A DNA stretch of 64,000 nucleotides from Nothophaeocryptopus gaeumannii (taxonomy: Eukaryota > Ascomycota > Dothideomycetes > Mycosphaerellales > Mycosphaerellaceae). Made by a program: the position numbers and the translations under genes. The stretch covers positions 1,240,001 to 1,304,000 of the forward strand of contig JASISA010000040.1 of NCBI GenBank assembly GCA_031771865.1, given 5' to 3'. How positions within the stretch are numbered: the stretch's first letter is position 1; each line of letters starts with the position of its first letter. Below are positions 53,668 to 63,796 of this stretch, one piece after another. The notes beneath the pieces were generated by a model. It was not told the DNA's origin. It saw only the letters and a list, made by a program, of their open reading frames with translations, and ran no database searches.

Positions 53668-53942
53668 GATTGATGTGAAGTCAGCGGAGTGGGATGAATT
53701 TGTATCATAGCCGGAAATTTGCGTTCTCACACGCTGCCACGCGGATCTTCGTAGCTGTGTAGAGAAGTCAGACTCTCGTACTCTCCACGGGCGATATATC
53801 ACTCACCGACGCAGAGTACCTAGAACTTTTGTCGACCCAAGACCAGCTTACTGCGCACAACTCTGCCGTTCTAACCCAATACCGTCAATTACTACCTCTG
53901 GAAACACCTCCTTGTGCGAGCTACTCACCCTTACAACTCCTT

Positions 53943-54197
53943 TCACTCCCTCTCTGCCGTCTTACAAGTCTGACCTCCACCGTTCGCATTTTCTATTGCC
54001 CGGTTCTGTACCTCTCGAGCTTCTGCTGCGGCGGAATACTTCGTCCAAGCAATGTGGGCGTCTCTGTACGCTCTCTTCTTGGCTGCTTCGACGCCGCGCT
54101 CGCCGGGATCGAAAGGTGGGCGGAAGGTGACTGTTTCGGCGGAATGGGAGAGTGCGATGACGAGAGTTAGAACGAGGGCGGTGACGAGGAGGCGCAT
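53943..54197 (-). CDS. Small secreted protein, 84 residues
   Basis: ATG 54197 begins a strong signal peptide (MRLLVTALVLTLVIALSHSA). The mature part is about 64 residues, rich in Ala/Arg/Glu, probably helical, with one Cys and an AKKRAY site that Kex2 could cut. No family is recognised. It is single-exon. Its reality rests on the signal peptide and the clean start; it could still be a chance frame. Confidence 0.5.
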   Translation of the reverse strand: MRLLVTALVLTLVIALSHSAETVTFRPPFDPGERGVEAAKKRAYRDAHIAWTKYSAAAEAREVQNRAIENANGGGQTCKTAERE

Positions 54198-54748
54198 TTT
54201 CGGTAGTGTATGGTTTTATCTCTTTAAGTCTGGGCTGCGCAGGGCGTGCGGGAGATGGCTCGTTGATTAGTGTTAGGCTACATGCCAGGTACATTCCTAC
54301 GAAGCAAGGAGTGACCGCCTCTCGTCCAGAAACTTCAATCCTAGTTGCACTTGCCAGCAATGTCGTCGTCGCCCAAGTGATGCCTTTCATCTTCTACTGC
54401 TATTCAGGCAGGATGTTGATGAGACCATTGCCGCCATCTTGTTTTCCCATCGCAGTCGCCGCTCCCGTCGCAGATCTCTAACGCAAGGCGCTCGACGTGA
54501 CGTTCATGCCAAGGCTTGCGTCTTACTTGATAGAGGCTATGAAGGCACATGCACCTGCAGAAAGCACATATAGCCGGAAAGCTGGTAGGCATGCATTGAG
54601 ATGGCCCTGAACCAGTAACCCAATATCAATTCCATCAAGACTAAAAGTTATGTATATATCACCTATTCAATGCTTCCCTCATCCAACTTTGCTGCTCCTA
54701 TCCAATCCATCCTCCCTCCCACCCCTTCGTATCCTCTTCAATATCGAG
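54198..54748. other. Intergenic, nothing recognised
   Basis: About 550 bases between the small secreted protein gene and the 3' end of the PhoD-like gene. No gene or repeat was seen. Confidence 0.4.
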
Positions 54749-57700
54749 TCACCTCCAAATCTTCCACCCGGGCTTCCTCTTGCTCCCAGCCCTTCCCAGC
54801 TCCGCTTCATCAGGCCTACCCTGATCCATCGAACTCCTCCCAATCCTAAAGAAGCGATCGCTCTTGGACGGTCTCCTCTGTGGAGACGGCGCAGCTTCGT
54901 CTTCGTACTCTTCACTGGGCGTTAAGCTGCCTTCCGAGTCGTACCCTTCTTGCTCGACCGGCGAGCGACCGTAGGGACCGCGATTTTGTTGCTGGGAGGC
55001 TGGGACGGGAGCGCTGGAGCGACGGTAGCCGGATTGGGGGTACGGGTTCGATCCCAGACCGGCGGAGCGTTGACGCTCCTGCTGATGAGTGCCACCAATG
55101 GGTGGACGGGAGAGGTTGTAGCCTTCGTTGTAAGCATTGACAGAGTTGGGATGTCCAGTACCGTTCAACATTCCACGATCACGACTAGGAATGCCGCCGT
55201 CGGCTTCATAGGTACCGTCTTGCTGTGCGACATCCCGCTGTGGGATCTCGCGGTCCCGCTGAGCTCTATATGCGCCGCGACCAGTACTGCTGAGACCGAG
55301 GGCATCTGCTGGCTTTACCGCTATGCGTGGAGTGGCGTTTACAGCCATGTTCGGATTGGCGTTGACCTGAGTGTTCTTCTCTGTTATTTGATCGAAACGA
55401 TCGTTTTGGACAGGTGGTGGGCTTGGAGATCTGCTGTCCTCGCTTCCGCCATAACTCTCGTACTCGTCATTGACCCTATTATCATGGGTCTGTCTCTTCT
55501 TATTTGGACGAAAGCGGTCCATTAGGCTTTTTGAATGCGTAGAGAAGGGTGCGACGTTTTGATCGCTCGGCCCTCTGTACCACAGTGCAGGAACAAGAAG
55601 TCGGTAAGGGACGGTAGTACCAGAAGGATCGTGCTGATCGACCTCCATACACAGCGAGATGTCCAGACCACCTTCGAGGTCAATGTGCCCAACCCCACCA
55701 TCGTCTTGCGCGCCGTCCAGTCCGTCTTTCTCAGCAGCAGCGATGCTTGCCTTTCGGGCGTCTTTTTCAGAGAAGTTGGTGGGTCGACGCTTAAATTGAC
55801 CGACTGGCCTGTCATTCGATGCATCACCACCATTCGGAAGGTAGCTTCGTCCATCGGCGGCAGAGAGGCTGTTAGACCTTTGCATCTTGTTCGATGCTTG
55901 AGGCTGATCGTCGTAAGATCTCGTGTGCTCGGGAGCCAGGCTGATCGGGGGCGCTCCCTTCTTAGAGGATCCACTGAGTCGGCGTACTAGATTGGCTGGC
56001 CCACGAGTGAGACTCATAGTTCTCTTCATACTGCCAGGTGGGAAGCGGCGATCCTTGACCTTCTCTCTATCATTGCCCTGATCGCCGTCGAACCGCGCTG
56101 ACCCGACTGATGCTGAGCTTGGCTGCAATCTTTCCAGTACCGGCGAACTAGGTGGCGTCATACCGGGCACGTACTCTCGTATGATGCAGAAGTTCCGTCT
56201 TGGCAGCAAGTGGTTGTTGTTGCGTCGGCTTCTGTCTACATCATGGCTGAACATTGGAATCATGTCCTCGTCTGTTTCATTGTCAAGGTGGTGAATCTTG
56301 TTCCTCTTGTTGAGGACATCGGCCATCATCGTCGGGGGTGGGGTGTTGACAATCGCAGAGGATACAACGTTCGGCATGTATCGATGGTCTTTGTCTTTTG
56401 AAATACCAAGCTTCTTGTTCGAGAAGAACTGCCCAATAGCGCCAAGATGGACATCACCACCCAGAATCGTGATACGAACACTCTTCTCGGCAGCAAGCTC
56501 CTGCAATTCTTGGATGAACCAATTCCGCTCAGCTTTGTGGTGCTTGGCAGTCCAGTGATCGTCAAGGTCGTCCAAGATCTCAACACCGCCGTCGAATTTG
56601 TTGACGAAGCCGCCGAGCATCCCCGTTCTTCCAATGGCCTTGACAGGGTCCATAAACCGACTGGTGAGAATATTCTCCAGGAAATTGAGGCGAGGGTACG
56701 CGATTGGAACACCAAGTAGGACTATCAGGTGTTTCGTCTGGCCCTTTGGTATTTCCGCCCGAAGTCGATCAAACACAGCATCGTACGTCTGCTGAGACAG
56801 AATCTCGTGTCGCATTCGCTCCGTTCGGCAGTCAAGTCCGAGGAAGGCAACGTTCTTCCCAAGGCTCATGAAGATGCTGCGACTCAATTCATTAATGTAA
56901 GGACCAGGTGATTTGCCCAGCAGCCAACTCGGCTCCTCACGATCTGTTTCGCCAGCCACCGACTGGTGTTGAAAGAGCATGTAGTACTTGAATGCGATTG
57001 CGCCAAGACCGGTGAACACCCTGGTGCTCATGAAGTGGTGAGGGTAGCTACCGTAGCCGTCGATGATGTCGTGGTCATCCCAAATGTTCACCATCGGAAT
57101 CTGGCTGTTGGCCATGCTGAACAAGCCTTGAGAAAACCACATCGAGTAACGATGGAGATAAAACTCCTCAAGCTCATCCTGCATCTCGGCACTGAACTCA
57201 GCCTGGTGCTTCGTCTGCGGATTCTTCGTCTGGAGCCATTCTCTAAACAGCTCAGTGTCACGCATAGCAGCATCGTTGTAGATCTGGTCACCACCTCCAA
57301 TCATGACGTGGAACGGCCGTGCTTGATGGCGGTTCAGAACGTCTCTCCAAAGCGGATCAGGGCCGGAAAAGTTATGAGAGTCCACAGAGAGGGAGAATCC
57401 GTTGCAGGAGTGAAACATGATGTTCATCGTTTCGCCTCGAGCTGGCACCCAGAATCCGACGGCAGGTCCTTTATTGACGCGGTATGCGACCCGTGCTTGC
57501 TTACTGGCAAGCTCAACCTCGATGTTGAATCGCCAGAAGGTGAAACCGCGCTCCGAGTGCAGTCGAACCGCGCGAGTCTCGCGGTAGCGACCAGCTCTTT
57601 CGCCATCACGCTTCTTAATTCGGCTCTTGTCTTGAAAGGTGATGCGTTGGATCTGCTTACCATCCGGTCCAGTGCTGCTTTGAGGTCCGAGGACAGGAGT

Positions 57701-59875
57701 ACGCTGAGCGCTGTAGAGGCCTTGGTTGTTTTCTTCCCGCGACAAATCGACACTACCATCAATGTCTGCAACTGGACGAACGTAAAGTGCGCGGCCTGTT
57801 CGGGAAAGCTTCACCTGGCCAGCTACCGGGTCTTCGAAGTCAGGAGGGAGCTCATGACCACTCTCGAGCAGAGACGGGGAAGGAGGCTGATGCAGATCCA
57901 TCGGCTGTGCGAAGAGACGGAGCGAAGGTGCTGATACCAGATCAGACTGCTCGTCTTCCGTCACAATCATGATGGATCCTCGCCAGACTTCCCGTTCTGT
58001 GACTGCGTTGGTCCGAGTATTTCGTATAGTCTGTCGCCGGATGCCAGTATATCGCAGGAGTGGTCCACACTTCAAGAACAGTCTGGGCTGGAAGCCATTC
58101 GCTTGTTCTTCGTAGGGGCCATCATATTGCGGGATGTTGTTTGCTCGCTTAGAGCCGCTTGAGCTGGATCGTCGGCTGCCCTTTTCCCACCACGTATTGT
58201 CTCTGCCGTCTTCAGCACCACCAGTGGCTTGTTCGATATCGAGGTCGTCTGCAGATAGGAAAGCTGGTTTGGCTTGGCGCCATTCATCCAGCGGCTTTGA
58301 AGCTTGATAACCGCGATGATCTTCATGACGGTGGAACAAGTCGCCAAGTCGATGGTGCTTTCCTTGAACTGGCTGTGTAGGATTAGCATCGGAGAAGCCA
58401 ATTTGTTCTTTCGCCTGCTGCGCATTCGCCGTCTGAGGTGGCATGGCATATCTGACTGGATCGCGCGGCGGGTTCTCAACGGACTGCCGAGACACAGGGT
58501 CTGGTGGATTGTAGGTTTCCAACGCCTCCCGTTCCTTCCTTGAACCACCAACGCCTCCAATGCGATCTGTCTGCAGCTGATTGCGTGTGCCATACTCATC
58601 TACGAGAAGGGACTGCTTCTGCGACTTCTTGCTTCCGCTTCGTCCCAGACCACTGAAGCGGCTCTTCTCACCCTCACGAGACTCAGGGCTTAGAGGACTG
58701 ATTGGCGACTGGGCAGCTTCTGACGGCAAGTGACTCTTTCGACGCTCGTATGCGGCTTTGCCACGTTCTGCAGCACCGTCGTAGCTGGAAATAGTTGGTC
58801 CTGCGGCCGCTGCGGCCGCCCCGCCAGCAAAACCAGCGTCTCTAGCACGATATTTGCGGCTTTGCGACCTTCCCAGCTCATTTGAACCTCGTGATGCCTC
58901 GGCTTTTGTGGGCTGTACTGAGTCCGGACCGCGATCGTACGTTTTCGATTGATTCGCGACTGGTACTGAAGTCGGCTGCAGTGCTGGCTGTCGACTCTGT
59001 GGAACTGCTGGACTGATAGGCGAGCTCTCTTCCAGCGCCTCACTGGCATTCCTGAATTGTGCCGTAGCATCGGCAGCGGTTCCATCTGATACGTTTCGAG
59101 TTCGCTCGCGCATACCTGGCCGTCTCGCTGCGCTGTCACTAACCACTCGTGCCTTTTCACTCTGCACTATGCCCGACCGCTCCAAGCCTGGGTTCCCTTG
59201 GCCGCTGCTGATGCTTCGTTGTCGTGCTCGCTCTTCTGCCCTTGCAACTTTTGCCCTCTTCTCCTCTTTGCTCCATGACTCCAGGTTCTGCAGCGGGCTG
59301 CGATCTGGGACGGAGCCTCTCCGCACAGCCTCAGATATGTTACTAGCATTGCTGGCTTGTCGTTGCTTTGTATTGGATGTTCTCGGTGACATGGGATCAG
59401 GGCTCCAGGGCTTTGATCGCACATTGTCCGGCGTGTAGTCTGGATCTACTCTTAGAGGCGGCTGTGTAGAGGAGCCGGGCATGCTCGTGCTGTTGACATG
59501 CTGCGTCGTGGCAAGATGGTCTGAGGTAGTCTCTGGGTGTTTGTCCAACAAGTCCTTCACTGGGTCCGTCACTTCACTGCCCATATCTCTGACAGCATCC
59601 AGCGTGTTGCTGCGCTGCTTCCGCGAATCGGCTCTTGCTGGGCGATTGGTGGCATCGGTCGGCTTGGCGGTGCGGTCGGAGAAGGAGCGCTTGCCATCTG
59701 TCCCATGTTGGGAGGTGCGAGCTGGCGGCTGGTAGTAGGAGTATGGGCCGCTGGAGAGCTGTGGGGCTTGGTAGAAGTTGCCGGTGATCTGAGCTTTCGG
59801 TAACGGGGTCTGCTCGAAGAAGCCTGTGTCTGGGTTCCTTGCCCACAGCCCAGATTGGCGCCGGTCGGAGGACAT
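54749..59875 (-). CDS. Large PhoD-like metallophosphatase-domain protein
   Basis: A single exon for 1708 residues. I take ATG 59875 (MSSDRRQSGLWARNPDTGFF); the frame extends four codons farther without ATG. Residues 1-530 are Ser/Pro/Arg-rich and disordered. The PhoD-like phosphatase domain spans about 560-1200, with IGGGDQIYND (about residue 855), NIWDDHDIIDGYG (about 930) and GGDVHLGAIG, all metal-site motifs. The last 500 residues are again disordered and end with FRIGRSSMDQ and KPGWKIWR. Fungal homologues are large cytosolic or membrane-associated proteins; substrates are unknown. It is divergent from the kexin gene, sharing an 828-bp intergenic region. Intact. Confidence 0.9.
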   Translation of the reverse strand: MSSDRRQSGLWARNPDTGFFEQTPLPKAQITGNFYQAPQLSSGPYSYYQPPARTSQHGTDGKRSFSDRTAKPTDATNRPARADSRKQRSNTLDAVRDMGSEVTDPVKDLLDKHPETTSDHLATTQHVNSTSMPGSSTQPPLRVDPDYTPDNVRSKPWSPDPMSPRTSNTKQRQASNASNISEAVRRGSVPDRSPLQNLESWSKEEKRAKVARAEERARQRSISSGQGNPGLERSGIVQSEKARVVSDSAARRPGMRERTRNVSDGTAADATAQFRNASEALEESSPISPAVPQSRQPALQPTSVPVANQSKTYDRGPDSVQPTKAEASRGSNELGRSQSRKYRARDAGFAGGAAAAAAGPTISSYDGAAERGKAAYERRKSHLPSEAAQSPISPLSPESREGEKSRFSGLGRSGSKKSQKQSLLVDEYGTRNQLQTDRIGGVGGSRKEREALETYNPPDPVSRQSVENPPRDPVRYAMPPQTANAQQAKEQIGFSDANPTQPVQGKHHRLGDLFHRHEDHRGYQASKPLDEWRQAKPAFLSADDLDIEQATGGAEDGRDNTWWEKGSRRSSSSGSKRANNIPQYDGPYEEQANGFQPRLFLKCGPLLRYTGIRRQTIRNTRTNAVTEREVWRGSIMIVTEDEQSDLVSAPSLRLFAQPMDLHQPPSPSLLESGHELPPDFEDPVAGQVKLSRTGRALYVRPVADIDGSVDLSREENNQGLYSAQRTPVLGPQSSTGPDGKQIQRITFQDKSRIKKRDGERAGRYRETRAVRLHSERGFTFWRFNIEVELASKQARVAYRVNKGPAVGFWVPARGETMNIMFHSCNGFSLSVDSHNFSGPDPLWRDVLNRHQARPFHVMIGGGDQIYNDAAMRDTELFREWLQTKNPQTKHQAEFSAEMQDELEEFYLHRYSMWFSQGLFSMANSQIPMVNIWDDHDIIDGYGSYPHHFMSTRVFTGLGAIAFKYYMLFQHQSVAGETDREEPSWLLGKSPGPYINELSRSIFMSLGKNVAFLGLDCRTERMRHEILSQQTYDAVFDRLRAEIPKGQTKHLIVLLGVPIAYPRLNFLENILTSRFMDPVKAIGRTGMLGGFVNKFDGGVEILDDLDDHWTAKHHKAERNWFIQELQELAAEKSVRITILGGDVHLGAIGQFFSNKKLGISKDKDHRYMPNVVSSAIVNTPPPTMMADVLNKRNKIHHLDNETDEDMIPMFSHDVDRSRRNNNHLLPRRNFCIIREYVPGMTPPSSPVLERLQPSSASVGSARFDGDQGNDREKVKDRRFPPGSMKRTMSLTRGPANLVRRLSGSSKKGAPPISLAPEHTRSYDDQPQASNKMQRSNSLSAADGRSYLPNGGDASNDRPVGQFKRRPTNFSEKDARKASIAAAEKDGLDGAQDDGGVGHIDLEGGLDISLCMEVDQHDPSGTTVPYRLLVPALWYRGPSDQNVAPFSTHSKSLMDRFRPNKKRQTHDNRVNDEYESYGGSEDSRSPSPPPVQNDRFDQITEKNTQVNANPNMAVNATPRIAVKPADALGLSSTGRGAYRAQRDREIPQRDVAQQDGTYEADGGIPSRDRGMLNGTGHPNSVNAYNEGYNLSRPPIGGTHQQERQRSAGLGSNPYPQSGYRRSSAPVPASQQQNRGPYGRSPVEQEGYDSEGSLTPSEEYEDEAAPSPQRRPSKSDRFFRIGRSSMDQGRPDEAELGRAGSKRKPGWKIWR

Positions 59876-60703
59876 GATGGGTGACACTCGTATTCGCGGT
59901 CAATTTCGGATGCGCTGAGGCCCACTCATGGCATATTCAATGGTAACGATAAGACATTACGAGCAACGGCTTAACGAACGGCGCTCAAACGCGACAACGG
60001 ATGGGAAGCGAAGGCTAGGGAGAGCAGAGGATAGTGGGTGGGAGAGGAGAGGGTGGTGGGTGGGAGGAGGGAGCGTGACGATGATACTGGGCGCGAGTGC
60101 GGAAAGTTGATTCGAGAGGCTGGGAGGAGCTGCACACCATTTATCCATGCATGCATGCACTTCCTCCACGCATCATGCTCAAGGATCGTCGTCCCAATGG
60201 AGGTGTAAGCGCCGCGTGCAGACCTACGATGGCGTGGTATTGAAGCCCAACATTCACTTGCGTGGAGCAATCATATGCTGAATGGATAACGACATATCCA
60301 TGCATTTCGGTGGTTGTTGTTCAGTGAAATGCGCAGTCGTACGGAAGTCCGAGGTTCTGTAAGGCATCAAGGCCAATGGCCAATCAGAGCTCGTGATCGG
60401 CTAGATCTGCCGAACCCTAGCTGCTACTATTCGGTCGCCTGAGGGTAACCCTAACCCTACCCCTTCACTCTCACTTTCACTTTCAAGGCCACGTCGTCAG
60501 CCAACCACACCTCTTAGTCCCGACATATTACCACCAGCGACAGCCAACCCACAACAGCAACTTTCGAATTTCGCACCGCCATGGACCGGCTAATGTAGAT
60601 ATAATGACCACAACGAGACCGAATCTGCGATCGAGCCATCTACCCTGTCCCGTCGGACGCCCTTCGGCGAGCACCACCTCCACCAGCGCCGCCGAGATTC
60701 AAC
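59876..60703. promoter_or_regulatory. Divergent PhoD-like / KEX2 promoter region with a telomere-like box
   Basis: 828 bases between two divergent start codons. At 60446-60459 lies TAACCCTAACCCTA, two copies of the fungal telomere unit, followed by a CT-rich tract (cttcactctcactttcactt). The box is 245 bases before the kexin ATG. Such boxes bind telobox/TRF-like factors in other eukaryotes; binding here is an inference. Confidence 0.5.
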
Positions 60704-63274
60704 ATGAGGGTGTCCAGCATATTACCTCTCCTCTTGACGACCACATTGGCCGCCGCAACGGAACGACGAATACGTAACTACGACGCACACGACTATTATG
60801 CCGTACACCTGCGACCGGACGTCGACCCGGAGTCAGCTGCCCAGGAGCTTGGCTTGCATTATGAGGGTCCTCTAGGACAATTGGACGACCACTATATGTT
60901 CCGGGATACCACCACACAGTTTGAATATGACCATATCAAGACACAGAAGCAGGATCTCAAAAGGAGACGGCGGAAGCGAGACGCAGGATCAGACGAGCCG
61001 CATGTGCTTGACCACGTGCTGTTCCACCAAAAGCAAGAGTTACACAAGCGCTTCCCACTTGCGAAGAGAGATGGTCCAGCACCGGTAGTGGGGCAACCGA
61101 TAGTGAGGCAGCAACTCGACTCACAGACTGTAGCGTGGGCGGTACAGGAGCAGGACCGCATCGCTTCCAACCTGAGCATCGCGGATCCCATCTTCAAAGA
61201 GCAGTGGCATCTATTTAACCCCACTGAAGTGGGTCATCACATTAACGTTACCGGTGTCTGGGAGCAGGGCATCACCGGAAAGGGAAGCAAAGTCTGCATT
61301 GTGGACGATGGCTTGGACCTGGACAGCCTTGATCTCAAAGACAACTATTTCGCGGATGGCAGCTGGGATTACAACGATCCTGGTCCGGATCCTAAGCCAA
61401 GACTTTCTGACGACAGACACGGCACAAGGTGCGCTGGTGAAATCGCCGCTGTGCGGAACGATGTCTGCGGTGTTGGCGTCGCCTACGATGGCCAGGTGTC
61501 TGGTGTGCGCATCTTGTCCAAGATCATCTCCGATGCCGATGAGTCGGAAGCACTCAACTACGCCTACCAGCAGAACCAGATCTACTCTTGTTCGTGGGGA
61601 CCCCCGGACGACGGAACTGCTATGGAGGGACCCAGCGTCTTGATTCAAAGAGCAATGCTCAAAGGCATCCAAGAAGGACGCGCAGGCAAGGGCAGCATCT
61701 TTGTCTTTGCTATTGGCAACGGTGCGGCGAATGATGATAACTGCAACTTCGACGGCTACACGAACTCCATGTACTCTGTCAGTGTTGGCGGCATCGATCG
61801 CAATGGGCAGCACCCCTACTACAGCGAGAAGTGCGCTGCGCAACTGGTTGTGACATACTCCTCGGGAGCTGGAGATGCGATTCACACCACCGATGTGGGA
61901 TCCAATCAGTGCTACATCAACCACGGCGGTACTTCCGCTGCCGGGCCTTTGGTCGCAGGCATCTATGCTTTGATGATGGAAGTCAACCCCGACCTGGGCT
62001 GGCGCGATATTCAGTGGATTACAGTCATCAATGCGGCCAAGATGGACGAGCCAGCCGAGTATCAAATGAATGTTGCCATGGGCAAGGAGTTCTCTCACCA
62101 ATTCGGTTATGGCAACGCAGACGCTTACGCATTCGTCGAAGCTGCCAAGACTTGGAAGAACGTCAAACCTCAGGCTTGGTGGTGGAGTCCGTGGCTGCAC
62201 GTCAAGCAGTCAGTCCCTCAGGGTGAGAACGGCCTGGCTTCCAGCTTCGACGTCACAGAAGACATGCTCAAGGAAGCGAACGTGGAGCGAGTGGAGCATG
62301 TCACTGTTACCATGAATGTCGAACACACCCGCCGTGGTGACCTATCTGTGGAGCTTCGCAGCCCATCTGGCATGGTCTCTCATCTTGCGACCCATCGACG
62401 GAATGACAATGCTGCCAACGGCTACGTTGATTGGACCTTCATGTCTGTCGCTCATTGGGGTGAGTCCGGCGTTGGCAAGTGGACTGTCATTGTGAAAGAC
62501 ACCAAAGTCAACGACCACACCGGCACCTTCACCGACTGGAGACTCAAGCTTTGGGGCGAGTCCATTGATGCAGAGAAGGCGCATCTCTTACCTATGCCCA
62601 CCGAACACGATGATGACGACCATGAAATCGAAGTGCCTACTCACACCGTTGGGGGCTACACCACGACTGTCGCCGCCCCAACAGAGACCGGCATGCCTGA
62701 AGGCAACCCCTCCGATCATCCAAACCGACCCGTCAAACCCACTGCCAACCCCACAGCCACACCCACTCCAACTCCCTCTGAAGGCAACAAGGGGCAAGAA
62801 GTCCAAGAACCTTCCGCCACACCCACAGACGAGCTCAACAACTCGAATGCCCTTCCGCATCCCTTCCCCACTTTCGGCGTGTCAAAGAAAACGCAGTACT
62901 GGATCTATGGCTCCATCGTCATCATCCTTAGCTTTCTCTCTTGTCTGGCGGCCTGGGCCTTCTGGACAAGGCACAAGAAGACAAAATGGCAACGTGACGC
63001 CTATGCGTTCGAGACCGTTGACCAAGATGAAGAGGCTATTCCCCTCGCGAACGGAAACGGTCACTACGCTAGTGGCGGGTCGGGCAAGAGGAAGAAGAAG
63101 GCTCATGAGTTGTACGATGCTTTCGCAGAGGGAAGTGAAGATGAGAGGGAGCCCTTTGAGCTAGGTAGTGATGAGGAATTGGAGAGCGAGAGGAGTTCAA
63201 GGGAGGATCAGAGAGGGCAAAGTGGCGATGAGAGGTATCAGGATGAACCTAATGAGGAAGGCACGGGTGTATGA
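60704..63274 (+). CDS. KEX2: Kexin, Golgi proprotein-processing protease
   Basis: 856 residues, one exon. A signal peptide (MRVSSILPLLLTTTLAAATE) and an inhibitory pro-region with a KRRRRKRD processing site precede the S8 subtilisin domain: Asp in IVDDGLDL (about 201), His 239 (DRHGTRCAGE), oxyanion Asn 339 (AIGNGAAND) and Ser 411 (GGTSAAGP). A P/homoB domain follows (WTFMSVAHWGESGVGKWTV), then a Thr/Pro-rich stalk, one membrane span (about residues 731-753) and an acidic cytosolic tail with Golgi-retention character. It cuts after Lys-Arg in secreted precursors, including alpha-factor-type and RiPP precursors. It is intact and conserved, probably the only general kexin, and the enzyme expected to cut the 34.4-kb precursor. 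Confidence 0.96.
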   Translation: MRVSSILPLLLTTTLAAATERRIRNYDAHDYYAVHLRPDVDPESAAQELGLHYEGPLGQLDDHYMFRDTTTQFEYDHIKTQKQDLKRRRRKRDAGSDEPHVLDHVLFHQKQELHKRFPLAKRDGPAPVVGQPIVRQQLDSQTVAWAVQEQDRIASNLSIADPIFKEQWHLFNPTEVGHHINVTGVWEQGITGKGSKVCIVDDGLDLDSLDLKDNYFADGSWDYNDPGPDPKPRLSDDRHGTRCAGEIAAVRNDVCGVGVAYDGQVSGVRILSKIISDADESEALNYAYQQNQIYSCSWGPPDDGTAMEGPSVLIQRAMLKGIQEGRAGKGSIFVFAIGNGAANDDNCNFDGYTNSMYSVSVGGIDRNGQHPYYSEKCAAQLVVTYSSGAGDAIHTTDVGSNQCYINHGGTSAAGPLVAGIYALMMEVNPDLGWRDIQWITVINAAKMDEPAEYQMNVAMGKEFSHQFGYGNADAYAFVEAAKTWKNVKPQAWWWSPWLHVKQSVPQGENGLASSFDVTEDMLKEANVERVEHVTVTMNVEHTRRGDLSVELRSPSGMVSHLATHRRNDNAANGYVDWTFMSVAHWGESGVGKWTVIVKDTKVNDHTGTFTDWRLKLWGESIDAEKAHLLPMPTEHDDDDHEIEVPTHTVGGYTTTVAAPTETGMPEGNPSDHPNRPVKPTANPTATPTPTPSEGNKGQEVQEPSATPTDELNNSNALPHPFPTFGVSKKTQYWIYGSIVIILSFLSCLAAWAFWTRHKKTKWQRDAYAFETVDQDEEAIPLANGNGHYASGGSGKRKKKAHELYDAFAEGSEDEREPFELGSDEELESERSSREDQRGQSGDERYQDEPNEEGTGV

Positions 63275-63796
63275 TCTCTGACAGACCTGAGGCATTTACT
63301 GAGTTGCATTGCATTGGAAAAGCGCACCTTTGACTACTTTATCATGTGCATTGGGTAGATGGGGCTATATACCAGATGCTACTACCAATGGAAGGCTTTT
63401 TGACATCCAGCCTGCAAACCAATTCAGCAGGAGGTACGTTACTCGCAGAGATGCCTCGCGTTTACTGAATTACCGACGCGCCCAACTAGGGGTTATACAG
63501 CTATGCGAAATCACTCTTCAGCATAACACCTCTGAGCTTCTGGCGCCTGCGGTCAGGAGCATCGCTCGTGGATATCGCTGGACTTTCAGCCGCAGCAATC
63601 ACGTCCGTTCCCGATGCGCCGTAGTCCAACGAGGCTGCATATAGCGTCCGCAAATGCAGCAGCTAACTGATCTCGGACTAGTGCCAATGCCGCCTGTCAT
63701 AAATGAACTGGAGAGGCTGTATCTCGGACAGTCCTTCAAGCTGAGAGTCGCCATACATGCTCTTCACAGAGCGACTGATCACAAGCAAACGGCACA
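63275..63796. other. Intergenic between KEX2 and the next gene
   Basis: About 520 bases; no gene or repeat recognised. It must contain the 3' end of KEX2 and the promoter of the gene starting at 63797. Confidence 0.4.

Noticed and set aside
55030..55060. GGTTCGATCCC, like a tRNA B box
   Set aside because: It is inside the PhoD-like coding sequence and no tRNA cloverleaf or A box fits around it.
61211..62200. 329-codon minus-strand frame opposite KEX2
   Set aside because: It mirrors the subtilisin domain and has no independent features.
60704..63274. KEX2 as a cluster-specific RiPP protease
   Set aside because: It is 25 kb from the precursor, separated by housekeeping genes such as TAF2, and has all features of the general kexin, so clustering with the RiPP pair is probably coincidental.
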